Origin: Prosthecobacter debontii
GTDB lineage: Bacteria > Verrucomicrobiota > Verrucomicrobiia > Verrucomicrobiales > Akkermansiaceae
Reading direction: 5' to 3'
Assembly: GCA_945862245.1 (NCBI GenBank)
Contig: CAMAXN010000007.1
Location: 1-64,000, forward strand
DNA length: 64,000 nucleotides
A program made the position numbers and the translations under genes. The notes below the pieces were generated by a model. The model saw only the letters and a program-made list of their open reading frames with translations, did not search any database and had not been told where the DNA came from. Positions 1 to 8,875 of the stretch are shown piece by piece (the first letter of the stretch is position 1; every line of letters starts with the position of its first letter).

Positions 1-1218
1 TACGGCGGCGAGCTCGCCACCGAGCCTTCCGAGATCATCACCGGACTCATCCATAACAAAAAATCCTCGCAGGCCACCGAGAAGTTCAAAAACTTCGTCA
101 AGCTCATGGACTGGTGCTCACAGGCCACCCGCATGGGTGTCCGCACCAATGCCGACTCCCCTGACCAGGTGAAAACAGCCATCGCATTCGGCGCGGAAGG
201 TATCGGGCTAACCCGCACCGAGCACATGTTCTTCGAAGGCGAGCGCATCGACGCAATGCGTGAGATGATCCTCGCGAGTAACGAAAAGGCCCGCAAAGCA
301 GCCCTCAAGAAACTCCTCCCGCATCAACGCAAGGACTTCTTCGGCATCTTCAAGGCACTCGAAGGCAAGCCGGCCACGATCCGTCTTCTCGATCCACCAC
401 TCCACGAGTTCCTTCCTCACTCCGCGGAACAGCAGAAAGATCTCGCGAAGAAAATGGGCGTCTCCTACGAGGAACTCCATCAGCGCGTCGAGGAACTCAA
501 GGAATCCAACCCGATGCTCGGCCACCGCGGTTGCCGTCTCGCGATTTCCTACCCGGAAATCGCCGAAATGCAGGCGCAGGCGATCTTCGAGGCAGCCGCC
601 CAGTGCGTTGCCAAAGGCATCCCCGTGAAGCCTGAAGTCATGGTTCCACTCGTCGGCTATGCCCGTGAGTTGGAGCTTCAAGTGGAAATCATCCACCGCG
701 TCGCAGCGGAAGTAAAAGAGAAGAAAAACGTGAAGTTTGACTACCTCGTCGGCACCATGATCGAAGTCCCACGCGGTGCCCTCACCGCAGACGAGATCGC
801 GAAGCATGCGGAGTTCTTCTCCTTCGGCACGAACGACCTCACCCAGACTGCTCTCGGCGTCAGCCGTGACGACATGGGCTCGTTCCTGAACAGCTACCAG
901 GAAAACGATATCTATCCGAAGAACCCCTTCGCCTCGCTCGATACCACCGGAGTCGGCCAGCTCATGGAGATCGCCGTCGCGAAAGGCCGCAGCATCAAGC
1001 CCGGCATCAAGCTCGGCATCTGCGGCGAGCACGGTGGTGATCCGGATTCCGTGACCTTCTGCCACAAGCTCGGTCTCGCCTACGTTTCCTGCTCGCCTTA
1101 CCGCGTGCCCGTCGCCCGCCTCGCCGCCGCCCAGGCCGCGATCCTCGATGGCTCCTCGCCAAAAACCGCTGCGAAGAAAGCCGCGAAGAAAAAAGCGAAA
1201 AAGTCTAAGAAGGGCTGA
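1..1218 (+). CDS. ppdK: pyruvate, phosphate dikinase, C-terminal part (5' cut by window edge)
   Basis: The frame is open from base 1, so the gene starts upstream of the window; about 405 C-terminal residues are present. This is the PEP/pyruvate-binding TIM barrel of PPDK, which interconverts pyruvate, ATP and phosphate with PEP, AMP and pyrophosphate in the cytoplasm. Diagnostic motifs are [12 protein letters not shown], the [18 protein letters not shown] stretch and [10 protein letters not shown] with the active-site Cys. An in-frame Met at 106 is internal and not the start. The C-terminus carries an unusual Lys/Ala-rich tail ([18 protein letters not shown]) beyond the usual family end. A possible hairpin terminator follows. 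Identification is secure; only the length of the missing N-terminal part is unknown. Confidence 0.95.
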   Translation, partial: YGGELATEPSEIITGLIHNKKSSQATEKFKNFVKLMDWCSQATRMGVRTNADSPDQVKTAIAFGAEGIGLTRTEHMFFEGERIDAMREMILASNEKARKAALKKLLPHQRKDFFGIFKALEGKPATIRLLDPPLHEFLPHSAEQQKDLAKKMGVSYEELHQRVEELKESNPMLGHRGCRLAISYPEIAEMQAQAIFEAAAQCVAKGIPVKPEVMVPLVGYARELELQVEIIHRVAAEVKEKKNVKFDYLVGTMIEVPRGALTADEIAKHAEFFSFGTNDLTQTALGVSRDDMGSFLNSYQENDIYPKNPFASLDTTGVGQLMEIAVAKGRSIKPGIKLGICGEHGGDPDSVTFCHKLGLAYVSCSPYRVPVARLAAAQAAILDGSSPKTAAKKAAKKKAKKSKKG

Positions 1219-1259
1219 ACCAATTCGGGCGCTCAGACGCCTTAGATAAATATCATAAG

Positions 1260-1296
1260 CCGCCCACCGCCACCGCGCGAGGGGCGGTTATTTATT
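1260..1296 (+). terminator. candidate intrinsic terminator of ppdK
   Basis: The inverted repeat CCGCCC (1260-1265) / GGGCGG (1282-1287) is followed at once by TTATTTATT. It lies about 40 bases after the ppdK stop and before the convergent coaB gene. The loop is long (16 nt) and the T tract is interrupted, so this is plausible rather than certain. Confidence 0.45.
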
Positions 1297-1393
1297 ATCT
1301 ACCGCAAGGAACCGGGCAATCGTTTCATAGTCGAAGTGTATCGACTCCGCGCGTCGTTGTCGGTGCCCTGCGAGGTGACGCGTCTATCATCCA

Positions 1394-2017
1394 TCATTCA
1401 CCCAGGATCGAGACAATACGGATGGCAAGGTCATGTTTGGAGGCTTTGGGGAAAAGCTCGGTGCGATCTGGGAATACCAAGACTGCTTCGTTCTCGTATA
1501 CATCGAAGCCGATATCGGAGCGGGAAACGTCGTTCGCTACAATGAGGTCACAGCCTTTCGCTGCGAGCTTTAGGCGGGCGTTGGCTTCGATGTTTTCGGT
1601 CTCGGCCGCGAAACCAATCAAAAATCCCGTAAACCCCATTTCACCACGTGCCAAACCGAGGATGTCCTTGGTCTTCACCAGCTCAAGGGTGAGGCTCTCA
1701 CCGCTCTTTTTGATCTTCTGCAAAGCAGGACTGGCAGGTGTGTAATCAACCACTGCAGCAGTGAAGATCGCAGCATCCATGCGCGGAAGGTAAGCAGCGA
1801 CGGCACTGTACATCTCCGCCGCTGTTTCCACAGAGATAAAATCGACTCCTGCCGGGACATTGATGGATGTAGGGCCAGAAATCAAAAGTACGCTGTGCCC
1901 CGCATGGATAGCCGCATCTGCAACAGCATATCCCATTTTTCCAGAAGAACGGTTTGTTAGGTACCGGACGGGATCAATAGGTTCGCGAGTCGGACCGGCC
2001 GTTACGAGAATCTTCAC
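1394..2017 (-). CDS. coaB: phosphopantothenate--cysteine ligase (CoaB), stand-alone
   Basis: CoaB couples 4'-phosphopantothenate to cysteine in coenzyme A synthesis. The protein (about 207 aa) starts KILVTAGPTREPIDPVRYLTNRSSGKMG, the nucleotide-binding signature of the CoaB half of Dfp/CoaBC, and contains the AAVVDY and TKDIL motifs. The flavin-dependent CoaC decarboxylase domain that normally precedes it is absent, so the decarboxylase must be encoded elsewhere. A GTG at 2017 is chosen because homology begins exactly there; the ATG at 2080 would add 21 residues that are only the antisense-free read-through of the neighbour's repeat. It lies 10 bases after the Sel1 gene stop and is probably co-transcribed with it. 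Confidence 0.88.
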   Translation of the reverse strand: MKILVTAGPTREPIDPVRYLTNRSSGKMGYAVADAAIHAGHSVLLISGPTSINVPAGVDFISVETAAEMYSAVAAYLPRMDAAIFTAAVVDYTPASPALQKIKKSGESLTLELVKTKDILGLARGEMGFTGFLIGFAAETENIEANARLKLAAKGCDLIVANDVSRSDIGFDVYENEAVLVFPDRTELFPKASKHDLAIRIVSILGE

Positions 2018-2027
2018 TTTACGATGA

Positions 2028-3572
2028 TTATGGCTTATCAGATGGCTTATCAGATGGCTTATCGGCCTTGATCTTCGCAAGTTCCTTTTTCGCTACCTCA
2101 AGCTGCTCCGCAGTAAATTCTTTTTCTATCTGCTTAATTAGAAGTTCACCGTTTTCCTTTTCGCCGCGTTCAACGGCGAGTGTGGCTAGCGCCCAAGCGA
2201 GTTCCAGATTGACCTTCGTGGCGGCACCGCTGGCATGAAATCGAGCAAGCGCCAGAGTTGCATTGGCGTTTCCCTGTTGCGCGGCAAGAGTATAAAGCTG
2301 GCCAGCTTTATCGTAGCTTTTCTCTACACCTGCTCCACGCTCGAAAAGCGTTGCCAAGTTGTTCTGTGCCGCGGCGAAACCACCCTGGGCGGCACGTGTC
2401 AGCCATGACGCCGCAGCGGGCATATCAGCCACACCGAGTTTACCTGAAAGATAGAACAGTCCGAGTTCGTTCTGGGCTTGCAACAGCCCTCCATTCGACG
2501 CGGCGAGAAGATGACCATAACCCTTACCAAGGTCAGGACTCTCATCACTAAGAAGCATCGATGCCAGCATGAGATGGGCTTGCGGGTTTTCCGCCTTAGC
2601 TGCCTTTTCCAGCATCTCGACCCCGCGTTGCTTGTTCTTTTCTGTAGCTTTACCCTCAAGGTGCATAACTGCGGCGCGCAACATGCAATCGGACTGTCCC
2701 GCCTCTGCCCCGAGAGTATATGAGGAAATAGCCAATTCCAAATCTTTCTTCACGCCCTCATAATAGTCGCCGAGTGCCAGATAAGCGGTAAACTCCTTAT
2801 TCTCGATTGCTTTGTAGAGCCATTCTATGCCTCTCTTCTCGTCGCGCTCCACTACATCGTTGTTGAGCAGCCGTGAGCCCACCGCGACCATGGAAATGGC
2901 ATTGCCTTTTTGAGCAGCCTTAACGAAGTAATCATAAGCTAGCTTCGGATTTACAAAAGACGGCTGGCCGAACTGCCCATCGTAGAAGCGGGCTAAAAGG
3001 AAAATCGAAGTTATGTCGCCTGCGTCGGCCGCCTTCTTCCACCAAGAAATTGCCGTTTCTGGGGCAGGTTCGCCAGTGAGCACACCAGTCAGGAAAGCTT
3101 CGCCAAGGATCCGTCCCGCTACTGTGGGGTCGATGACCGCTTGTTTCTCAAGGATCATACGGCCTTCCTCAACGCTATCCTTCAGACCAGATGACATTAA
3201 GATGGAAGCGAGACGGTAAATCGAATCGGAATGATCCAAATCTACTCCCTTGCGGTAGTATTCCATTGCTTTGGCTACGGAAGCTTCGGTACCTTGACCT
3301 GTCTCGTGCGCGAAGCCCATGATGTAAAGCGCGAGCGGATCGCGCTTATCAGCGAGGGGCTTGGCTAGTTCTACCGCCTTCTTATGCTCGCCGGCAGAGA
3401 AAGCTGCTAATGCCTTACCCGCAGGCGTGCTAGCGTCAGAGTCATCGACTTTCTTTATAGCAGGCCCGGAATCAAGCAACACGGAACTATCATCCTTGGT
3501 ATCCAGTGATACAGCGGCCAGAGCTGAAATAACTGAGAGAAGGAAAAGGAAGGATACGATTATCAAGTACAT
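2028..3572 (-). CDS. secreted Sel1-repeat (TPR-like) protein
   Basis: A 514-aa protein made almost entirely of Sel1-like repeats of about 36 residues, recognisable by recurring A-x-x-x-G-x-x-x-A patterns such as GMAYYRKGVDLDHSDS-like, AISWWKKAADAGDITS and AASWLTRAAQGGFAAA. Sel1 repeats form alpha-alpha solenoids that scaffold protein contacts. The start at 3572 gives a good signal peptide (MYLIIVSFLFLLSVISALAA), so export is likely; an upstream Met at 3608 would add 12 residues and spoil the signal. The C-terminus ends in a DKPS tandem repeat. It follows the M14 peptidase gene by about 50 bases and precedes coaB. The partner and specific role are unknown. Confidence 0.85.
   Translation of the reverse strand: MYLIIVSFLFLLSVISALAAVSLDTKDDSSVLLDSGPAIKKVDDSDASTPAGKALAAFSAGEHKKAVELAKPLADKRDPLALYIMGFAHETGQGTEASVAKAMEYYRKGVDLDHSDSIYRLASILMSSGLKDSVEEGRMILEKQAVIDPTVAGRILGEAFLTGVLTGEPAPETAISWWKKAADAGDITSIFLLARFYDGQFGQPSFVNPKLAYDYFVKAAQKGNAISMVAVGSRLLNNDVVERDEKRGIEWLYKAIENKEFTAYLALGDYYEGVKKDLELAISSYTLGAEAGQSDCMLRAAVMHLEGKATEKNKQRGVEMLEKAAKAENPQAHLMLASMLLSDESPDLGKGYGHLLAASNGGLLQAQNELGLFYLSGKLGVADMPAAASWLTRAAQGGFAAAQNNLATLFERGAGVEKSYDKAGQLYTLAAQQGNANATLALARFHASGAATKVNLELAWALATLAVERGEKENGELLIKQIEKEFTAEQLEVAKKELAKIKADKPSDKPSDKP
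2031..2063. repeat. 12-bp tandem repeat at the 3' end of the Sel1 gene
   Basis: Nearly three copies of GATGGCTTATCA lie head to tail. On the minus strand they encode the C-terminal peptide DKPSDKPSDKP of the Sel1-repeat protein. The unit is a multiple of three, so copy number can change without a frameshift. The array ends 14 bases before the coaB GTG start. Confidence 0.85.
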
Positions 3573-3623
3573 GCTAAGGTTTCTTAACCAAGCAATACCG
3601 CAAGACAAGCCTTAAGGTTAACC

Positions 3624-4361
3624 TCAAACACAATCTAAGAGCAGCGCCCGTACTCCGGCGACATGAGCCGCCACCCTTTTTGACAAAGTCGCCTTGCTGG
3701 GAGTCTCAAAGGTGAACGAGAGCGGACAACCGCGTTTCGCCAGCCATATCGCCTCAGGCCACGAATCAGGCTGGTCCGCCTCAGCACGATGGAATATCCA
3801 ACCGGGGCTTCGCAGGGCATGACCGTCAATTTCCGGACCAATCTCGGCCGGAAATTGAGCGGCTACCGCGCCCAGCAAATTGGAAGCGCGATGTGCATCA
3901 TCCTCTCCAAGATTAATTTCATAAAAATAGAATCCGTGCGTTTCCCAATCCTCGTGAAGAGACACAAACAGACTCGGCACTGGCCTACTTAATAACCAAT
4001 GGGTGTGGGCCGCCGTTTCAGGGCATCTTAAAAGAATGTAGTCGCGGTTGAGATCAACGCCATGGCGATTCTCCCGAGTATTCATAGCAAGTCCGCCGGG
4101 ATTCAATGCCGGGCAGATGATGCAATGGCGATTCGCTGGAAATGCTCGCTCTTTCATTAACCTCAGTGCGGCCAGTGGACCTGCAGGTTCATCGCCATGT
4201 ATTCCGGCTGAAAGATAAATGAGAGGTTTCTCTCCTCCCCTTTCCCAGGCAATCATAGGACCGTCCTCCGTTTCATGCAAAATTTCCGGTATGAATCCCT
4301 GCCTCGTTGCGGCACGGGAAAACTCCGGAAGAAATGCCGGCCAGTCGAAATGATCGTCCAT
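3624..4361 (-). CDS. M14-family zinc carboxypeptidase / succinylglutamate desuccinylase-like
   Basis: A 245-aa single-domain zinc hydrolase. The motif GIHGDEPAGP supplies the first His/Glu zinc ligands, SLHEDWE the second His, and SFTFETPS the C-terminal catalytic Glu region; NPGGLAMNTRENRHGVDLNRD is the substrate-binding stretch typical of M14 enzymes including MpaA-like murein peptide amidases. The mature length fits the short M14 subfamily. No signal peptide is seen, so it should act in the cytoplasm, possibly on recycled peptidoglycan peptides (inference). The genes for the Sel1 protein and CoaB follow on the same strand. Confidence 0.82.
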   Translation of the reverse strand: MDDHFDWPAFLPEFSRAATRQGFIPEILHETEDGPMIAWERGGEKPLIYLSAGIHGDEPAGPLAALRLMKERAFPANRHCIICPALNPGGLAMNTRENRHGVDLNRDYILLRCPETAAHTHWLLSRPVPSLFVSLHEDWETHGFYFYEINLGEDDAHRASNLLGAVAAQFPAEIGPEIDGHALRSPGWIFHRAEADQPDSWPEAIWLAKRGCPLSFTFETPSKATLSKRVAAHVAGVRALLLDCV

Positions 4362-4563
4362 TGCTACGAGACTGTCTGAGAGTTCTAAAATTCTCGAGAC
4401 ATTAGCAAATCAAGAATGTCTTGAAGTCCAGATGTACAGAACTCACGCAGATGAAGGAGTCATACGATAACTAAAACTGCCATGTCAATATCTCTGAGCG
4501 CGCACTTCATTCACGATTGGTTGAACCGATGGTAAAACGCATAGCCAAATACATACAATTTTT

Positions 4564-5853
4564 TCAGCGTTTGATCCGTATCGATACGGATTTGCCGTGC
4601 GCGTCAAGCCCCTCCAGTCGCGCGAACTCCTCAACCACACCCACCGCCTTCACGACGGCTGCTTTGTCCATTTTAACAATACTTGTGCGGCGTTGAAACT
4701 GATCCGCGCGGAGTCCGGAATACGAACGCCCTGCCCCGCCCGTAGGAAGAGTGTGACTAGGCCCCGCGAGGAAGTCTCCTACCGCTACAGGCGAATCCGC
4801 ACCGAGATAGATCGCGCCTGCAGTGCGAATTTGCGCGAGAATTTTCTCCTCGTCTTCCACAACTAGCGAAAGGTGTTCAGGCGCAAAATCATTCGTGATG
4901 CGGATGCCCTCCGCGAGCGATTTCACATGCAGTAGGAAGGTGCCCGTCTTTAGCACTTCCTTAATGATTTTCGCTCGGCTCAGCTCCGCAACCTGCTTCG
5001 CGATCTCGGCTTTCACTTTTCCTAATTGCGCTTTTGAGGGTGTCAGGAACCCGACCACACTGTCGCCGCCGTGCTCGGCCTGAGCGAGAAGATCCGCCGC
5101 GATATAGGCGGCTTTCGCGCTCGCGTCGGCAAGGATCAGGATCTCGCTCGGTCCGGGTAGAAGATCGATGGACACCGCGCCGACTAGCTGCCTTTTCGCC
5201 TCGACTACGAAGCGATTCCCTGGGCCGAAAATTCGATCTACCGGGCGTATCGTTTTCGTTCCAAGCGCCATCGCTGCAATCGCCTGCGCGCCACCGATCT
5301 TCACCGCTTCGGTCACACCTGCCTGTTGCAATGCGTAAAGCAACGCGGGGTTCACCTTGCCGTCCGCGCCGCACGGGGTCGCCGCGAAAATTTCCGGGAC
5401 ACCGGCCGCCTGCGCAAAGCCCGCTGTCATCAGTGCGGTAGAAACAAGCGGAGCCTTACCACCGGGCACATAAACACCGACGCGGTCGAAAGGCGTAAAA
5501 CGCTCGCCGACGGTCGCGCCTTCCGCGTTTTTCCCGAACCAATCCTTGCGCATGCTTTTCCGCGCGAAGGAATGGATATTGCGCAGGCTGCGGCGAATCG
5601 CGTTGCGAGTGGCAGTGGAGACGGTAGCTTCTGCCTCAGCGAATTCTTTTTCACTCACGAAAAGTTCCTTCTTGGTGAGCTTCGCGCCGTCAAAACGGTG
5701 CGTCAGCTCGACCAGAGCATCATCGCCCTCGAGTGCAACCGCCGATATAATATCACCGACTAAGTCGCGCACTGAGTTCTCGGGAACCGCCCTGCGCCGC
5801 AACCGTTTCGTGAACGCCTCGTACCCCACATCCCTGTAACTAAGAATTTTCAT
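4564..5853 (-). CDS. hisD: histidinol dehydrogenase
   Basis: HisD performs the last two steps of histidine synthesis, oxidising L-histidinol to histidine with two NAD+. The 429-aa protein has every family block: YVPGGKAPLVSTALMTA, GPGNRFVVEAKRQL, GPSEILILAD, the catalytic APEHLSL, and GDFLAGPSHTLPTGGAGRSYSGL. The ATG at 5853 is chosen over one at 5892 because it matches the family N-terminus and has an AAGG just upstream. No other his genes flank it, so histidine genes are dispersed here. A divergent intergenic region of about 135 bases separates it from the DUF1549 gene. Confidence 0.96.
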   Translation of the reverse strand: MKILSYRDVGYEAFTKRLRRRAVPENSVRDLVGDIISAVALEGDDALVELTHRFDGAKLTKKELFVSEKEFAEAEATVSTATRNAIRRSLRNIHSFARKSMRKDWFGKNAEGATVGERFTPFDRVGVYVPGGKAPLVSTALMTAGFAQAAGVPEIFAATPCGADGKVNPALLYALQQAGVTEAVKIGGAQAIAAMALGTKTIRPVDRIFGPGNRFVVEAKRQLVGAVSIDLLPGPSEILILADASAKAAYIAADLLAQAEHGGDSVVGFLTPSKAQLGKVKAEIAKQVAELSRAKIIKEVLKTGTFLLHVKSLAEGIRITNDFAPEHLSLVVEDEEKILAQIRTAGAIYLGADSPVAVGDFLAGPSHTLPTGGAGRSYSGLRADQFQRRTSIVKMDKAAVVKAVGVVEEFARLEGLDAHGKSVSIRIKR

Positions 5854-5989
5854 ACCTTCGAACTGACACGAAAGATGTACATACTCGCGCAATCCGCCAA
5901 TACCAATGTACCTTGTACACCGAGTTCTTCTTTGCCCTACCCAAATATCGGTGTAATTTATTCCATTAAACCTTCGTTTTCATAAAATA

Positions 5990-8875
5990 ATGTCCTGGAA
6001 ACGTTTTATCGGAGCAGCTTTGGCCAGCGGGGTTTTCTCATCGGCAAGCAATGCCGATGAGATCCGATTCAACCGCGACGTCCGCCCCATTTTCACGAAA
6101 CACTGCACCGCCTGCCATGGCGGCGTGAAAGAAGCCGGCGGCATCTCCTTCGTTTTCCGCGACCGCCTGCTTGTGGATGGCGAATCCGGAAATATCCCCG
6201 TGGTCCCCGGCAAACCCGAGAAATCGGAAATGATCCGCCGCGTGAAAAGCAAGGATCCCGATGAGATCATGCCGCAGCCGAAACACGGCCCGCCTCTTTC
6301 CTCGGCAGAGATAGCCATCCTTGAGAAATGGATCGCCGAAGGTGCGGAATGGGAGGAACACTGGGCCTTCATGCCACCTCTGGAGACTCAGGTGGCCGGA
6401 CTGAAAAACGAATCCTGGCCTTCCTCCACGCTCGACCGCCACGTCCTCTCCAAAATCGAGGGTTCCGGCCTCACGCCCACCCCGGAAGCCGCTCCGAGAG
6501 AATGGCTGCGCCGGGTCTCTTTCGATCTCACCGGCCTACCACCCACGCTCGAAGAACTCGCTGAGGTGGAGTCTGCCTGGAAAACCGACCCCGCCGCCGC
6601 CCGCGCGAGAGCCGTGGACAAGCTCCTCGCCTCACCCGCATACGGCGAACGCTGGGCTGCGGTCTGGCTCGATCTCGCACGTTACGCCGACACCTTCGGT
6701 TTCGAGAAAGACCCCCACCGCGATATCTGGCCGTGGCGAGATTGGATCATCCGCGCGCTCAACGCCGACATGCCCTACGACCAATTCTCCGTCGAGCAAC
6801 TGGCCGGCGACTTGCTCCCCGGCGCCACACCCGACCAGATCCTCGCAACCGCCTTCCACCGCAACACCCAGACCAATTCCGAAGGCGGCACCGACGACGA
6901 GGAATTCCGCGTCGCCGCCGTCATTGACCGCGTTTCCACTGTCTGGACAACATGGCAGGCTACCACTTTCGGCTGCGTCCAATGCCATGACCATCCCTAC
7001 GACCCCATCGCCCATGACGAGTTCTATGAATTCGTCGATTTCTTCAACCAATCCGAGGATAGCGACCTCACCAACGAGTTCCCCAAGCTGAGACTCGCCG
7101 GCGACGAGTTTGTTGCACTCGAACGCGACACCCGCGCCCTGCGCGAACAGCTCAATGCCGACGGCCGGGCTATTTCCGATGCCGCTTGGAAACCGCTCGG
7201 CAACCTTGTCCTCACCCCACAATTCGGAACCCTGACCATCGATAGCACCGGCCTCATCGTCAGCGAGGGAACCCTACGCAGGGGGGTTACCCACAAGGTC
7301 AATGCCAGCGCCGAACCCTTCGATGCGCTGAGAATCTCCATCCATCCCGTCAGCGACGACCCGAAAAACTGGCCGGAAATGGGCGTGATGGTCACCGATT
7401 TCAAAATGGAGAAAATTTCCCCCGACGGCTCCCGACAGCCCATCCCCATCGCCGAGATTTTCGCGGACTATCTGGCCGGCCCCTCGGATCCCATGAGCGC
7501 ATTCGCCGGCCAACCAGACGGGAAAAAATTCGAAGGTTTCTCCGGCCCCGGCGGCAAGGGCGGCGGCGGCGTGGGCTTCGGAGAGTATCCGCGCCTCACC
7601 GGCCCGCGCCAGTTTGTGCTTCTACCCGCGCATCGCGTCGAACTCAGCCCCGAAGACCGCATCGAGATCTCCCTCTCCCAAGGCGCGAACGCCAACGAAA
7701 GCCAAGGCACCTATCTCCACAAGTTCCGCGTCGAAACAGCCTCAGATACTCGCTATCCGTTGCTCCTCAGAGATCCCGCTCGCGCCGCGAAATGGCAAAG
7801 CGTCATCGCCAACATTGAACGGATGGCAACCATGCAGAGCACCGAAGTCCCGGTGATGCGCGACCGCGCTCCGAACGCGCGACGCGACACCCGCGTGTTC
7901 GCCCGCGGTAACCGTCTAACTAAGGAACACAGCGTTAAAGCCGATGTTCCCGAGCTCCTGAAAAAAGGCTATCTAGGCAGAGAAGCCGCGAACCGCCTCG
8001 ACATGGCGCGCTGGCTCGTCAGCGGAGAGAATCCTCTCACCGCCCGCGTGATGGTCAACCGTCTGTGGGGTGAGATGTTCGGAATCGGCATAGTCGAATC
8101 CGCCGAGGACTTCGGCACTTCAGGCATACCGCCATCCAACCTCCCACTCCTCGACCACCTCGCCCTCCGTTTCCAGAATGATCACAAATGGTCTATTAAA
8201 GCTGTCCTCCGTGAGATCGCCCTCTCCTCGACGTATCGCCAAGCCTCTGCCGCATCGCCGGAAATCGTTTCCAAAGACCCCAAGAACCAGCTACTAGCCC
8301 GCGGCCCACGCAACCGCCTCACCGCGGAAATGGTTCGCGACCAAGCTCTTGCCGTCGGCGGGCTGCTATCCAGAAAAATGTTTGGCCCCTCCGTATTCCC
8401 TCAGCAACCGGATGGCATCTGGAACTCGGTTTACAGCGGCGCAGTATGGATAGAATCCCCGGGTGAGGACAAGTTCCGCCGCGCTGTATATACCTACATG
8501 AAGCGCACCAGCGGCTTCCCCGGCCAACTGACTTTCGATGCGCCCAGCCGCGATCTCTGCTCCGCCCGCCGCCTCATATCCAACACACCGCTCCAAGCGC
8601 TCGTCACCATGAACGACCCCGCACACATCGAGGCCGCCGTGGCGCTTGCCGCCCGCATGACCGCCCATTCCGGGGAAATCCACGCACAGATCACCCACGC
8701 CTTCCTCACCTGCACCCAGCGCATCCCCGATGAGTTGACCATCTCCGATCTCGAAAGCCTTTTCCAAGACCTCTCGCGCGAAACCTACGTTAAGGACGCT
8801 AAGCTCGGCCCGAACCCTGCACTCACTCTCACCGCCAACACGATCCTCAACCTCGACGCCTCGCTGACCAAATGA
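5990..8875 (+). CDS. planctomycete-type cytochrome c / DUF1549-DUF1553 protein
   Basis: A 961-aa exported protein of the PSCyt1-PSCyt2(DUF1549)-PSD1(DUF1553) architecture characteristic of Planctomycetota and Verrucomicrobiota. After a signal peptide (residues 1 to about 22) comes a cytochrome-c-like segment with CTACHGG. DUF1549 follows, with the second haem-like motif CVQCHDHPYDP and the strongly conserved NTQTNSEGGTDDEEFRVAAVIDR block. DUF1553 in the C-terminal third contains NRLWGEMFGIGIVESAEDFG and the RLTAEMVRDQAL motif. The function of the family is not established; co-occurrence with sulfatases and glycosidases suggests a role in polysaccharide use. It overlaps the DUF1501 gene by ATGA, implying translational coupling. 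Confidence 0.93.
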   Translation: MSWKRFIGAALASGVFSSASNADEIRFNRDVRPIFTKHCTACHGGVKEAGGISFVFRDRLLVDGESGNIPVVPGKPEKSEMIRRVKSKDPDEIMPQPKHGPPLSSAEIAILEKWIAEGAEWEEHWAFMPPLETQVAGLKNESWPSSTLDRHVLSKIEGSGLTPTPEAAPREWLRRVSFDLTGLPPTLEELAEVESAWKTDPAAARARAVDKLLASPAYGERWAAVWLDLARYADTFGFEKDPHRDIWPWRDWIIRALNADMPYDQFSVEQLAGDLLPGATPDQILATAFHRNTQTNSEGGTDDEEFRVAAVIDRVSTVWTTWQATTFGCVQCHDHPYDPIAHDEFYEFVDFFNQSEDSDLTNEFPKLRLAGDEFVALERDTRALREQLNADGRAISDAAWKPLGNLVLTPQFGTLTIDSTGLIVSEGTLRRGVTHKVNASAEPFDALRISIHPVSDDPKNWPEMGVMVTDFKMEKISPDGSRQPIPIAEIFADYLAGPSDPMSAFAGQPDGKKFEGFSGPGGKGGGGVGFGEYPRLTGPRQFVLLPAHRVELSPEDRIEISLSQGANANESQGTYLHKFRVETASDTRYPLLLRDPARAAKWQSVIANIERMATMQSTEVPVMRDRAPNARRDTRVFARGNRLTKEHSVKADVPELLKKGYLGREAANRLDMARWLVSGENPLTARVMVNRLWGEMFGIGIVESAEDFGTSGIPPSNLPLLDHLALRFQNDHKWSIKAVLREIALSSTYRQASAASPEIVSKDPKNQLLARGPRNRLTAEMVRDQALAVGGLLSRKMFGPSVFPQQPDGIWNSVYSGAVWIESPGEDKFRRAVYTYMKRTSGFPGQLTFDAPSRDLCSARRLISNTPLQALVTMNDPAHIEAAVALAARMTAHSGEIHAQITHAFLTCTQRIPDELTISDLESLFQDLSRETYVKDAKLGPNPALTLTANTILNLDASLTK

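Noticed and set aside
208-1065. Long open frame on the minus strand opposite ppdK (and similar ones opposite the DUF1549 gene at 6632-7222 and pckG at 47876-48562)
   Set aside because: The plus-strand genes are unmistakable; the antisense frames have no domain similarity and arise from GC-rich codon bias.
5874-5882. TGTACATC-like octamer upstream of hisD, mdh (26027) and the M14 gene (4432)
   Set aside because: Two or so copies of any octamer are expected by chance in a window this size and distances to the starts differ.
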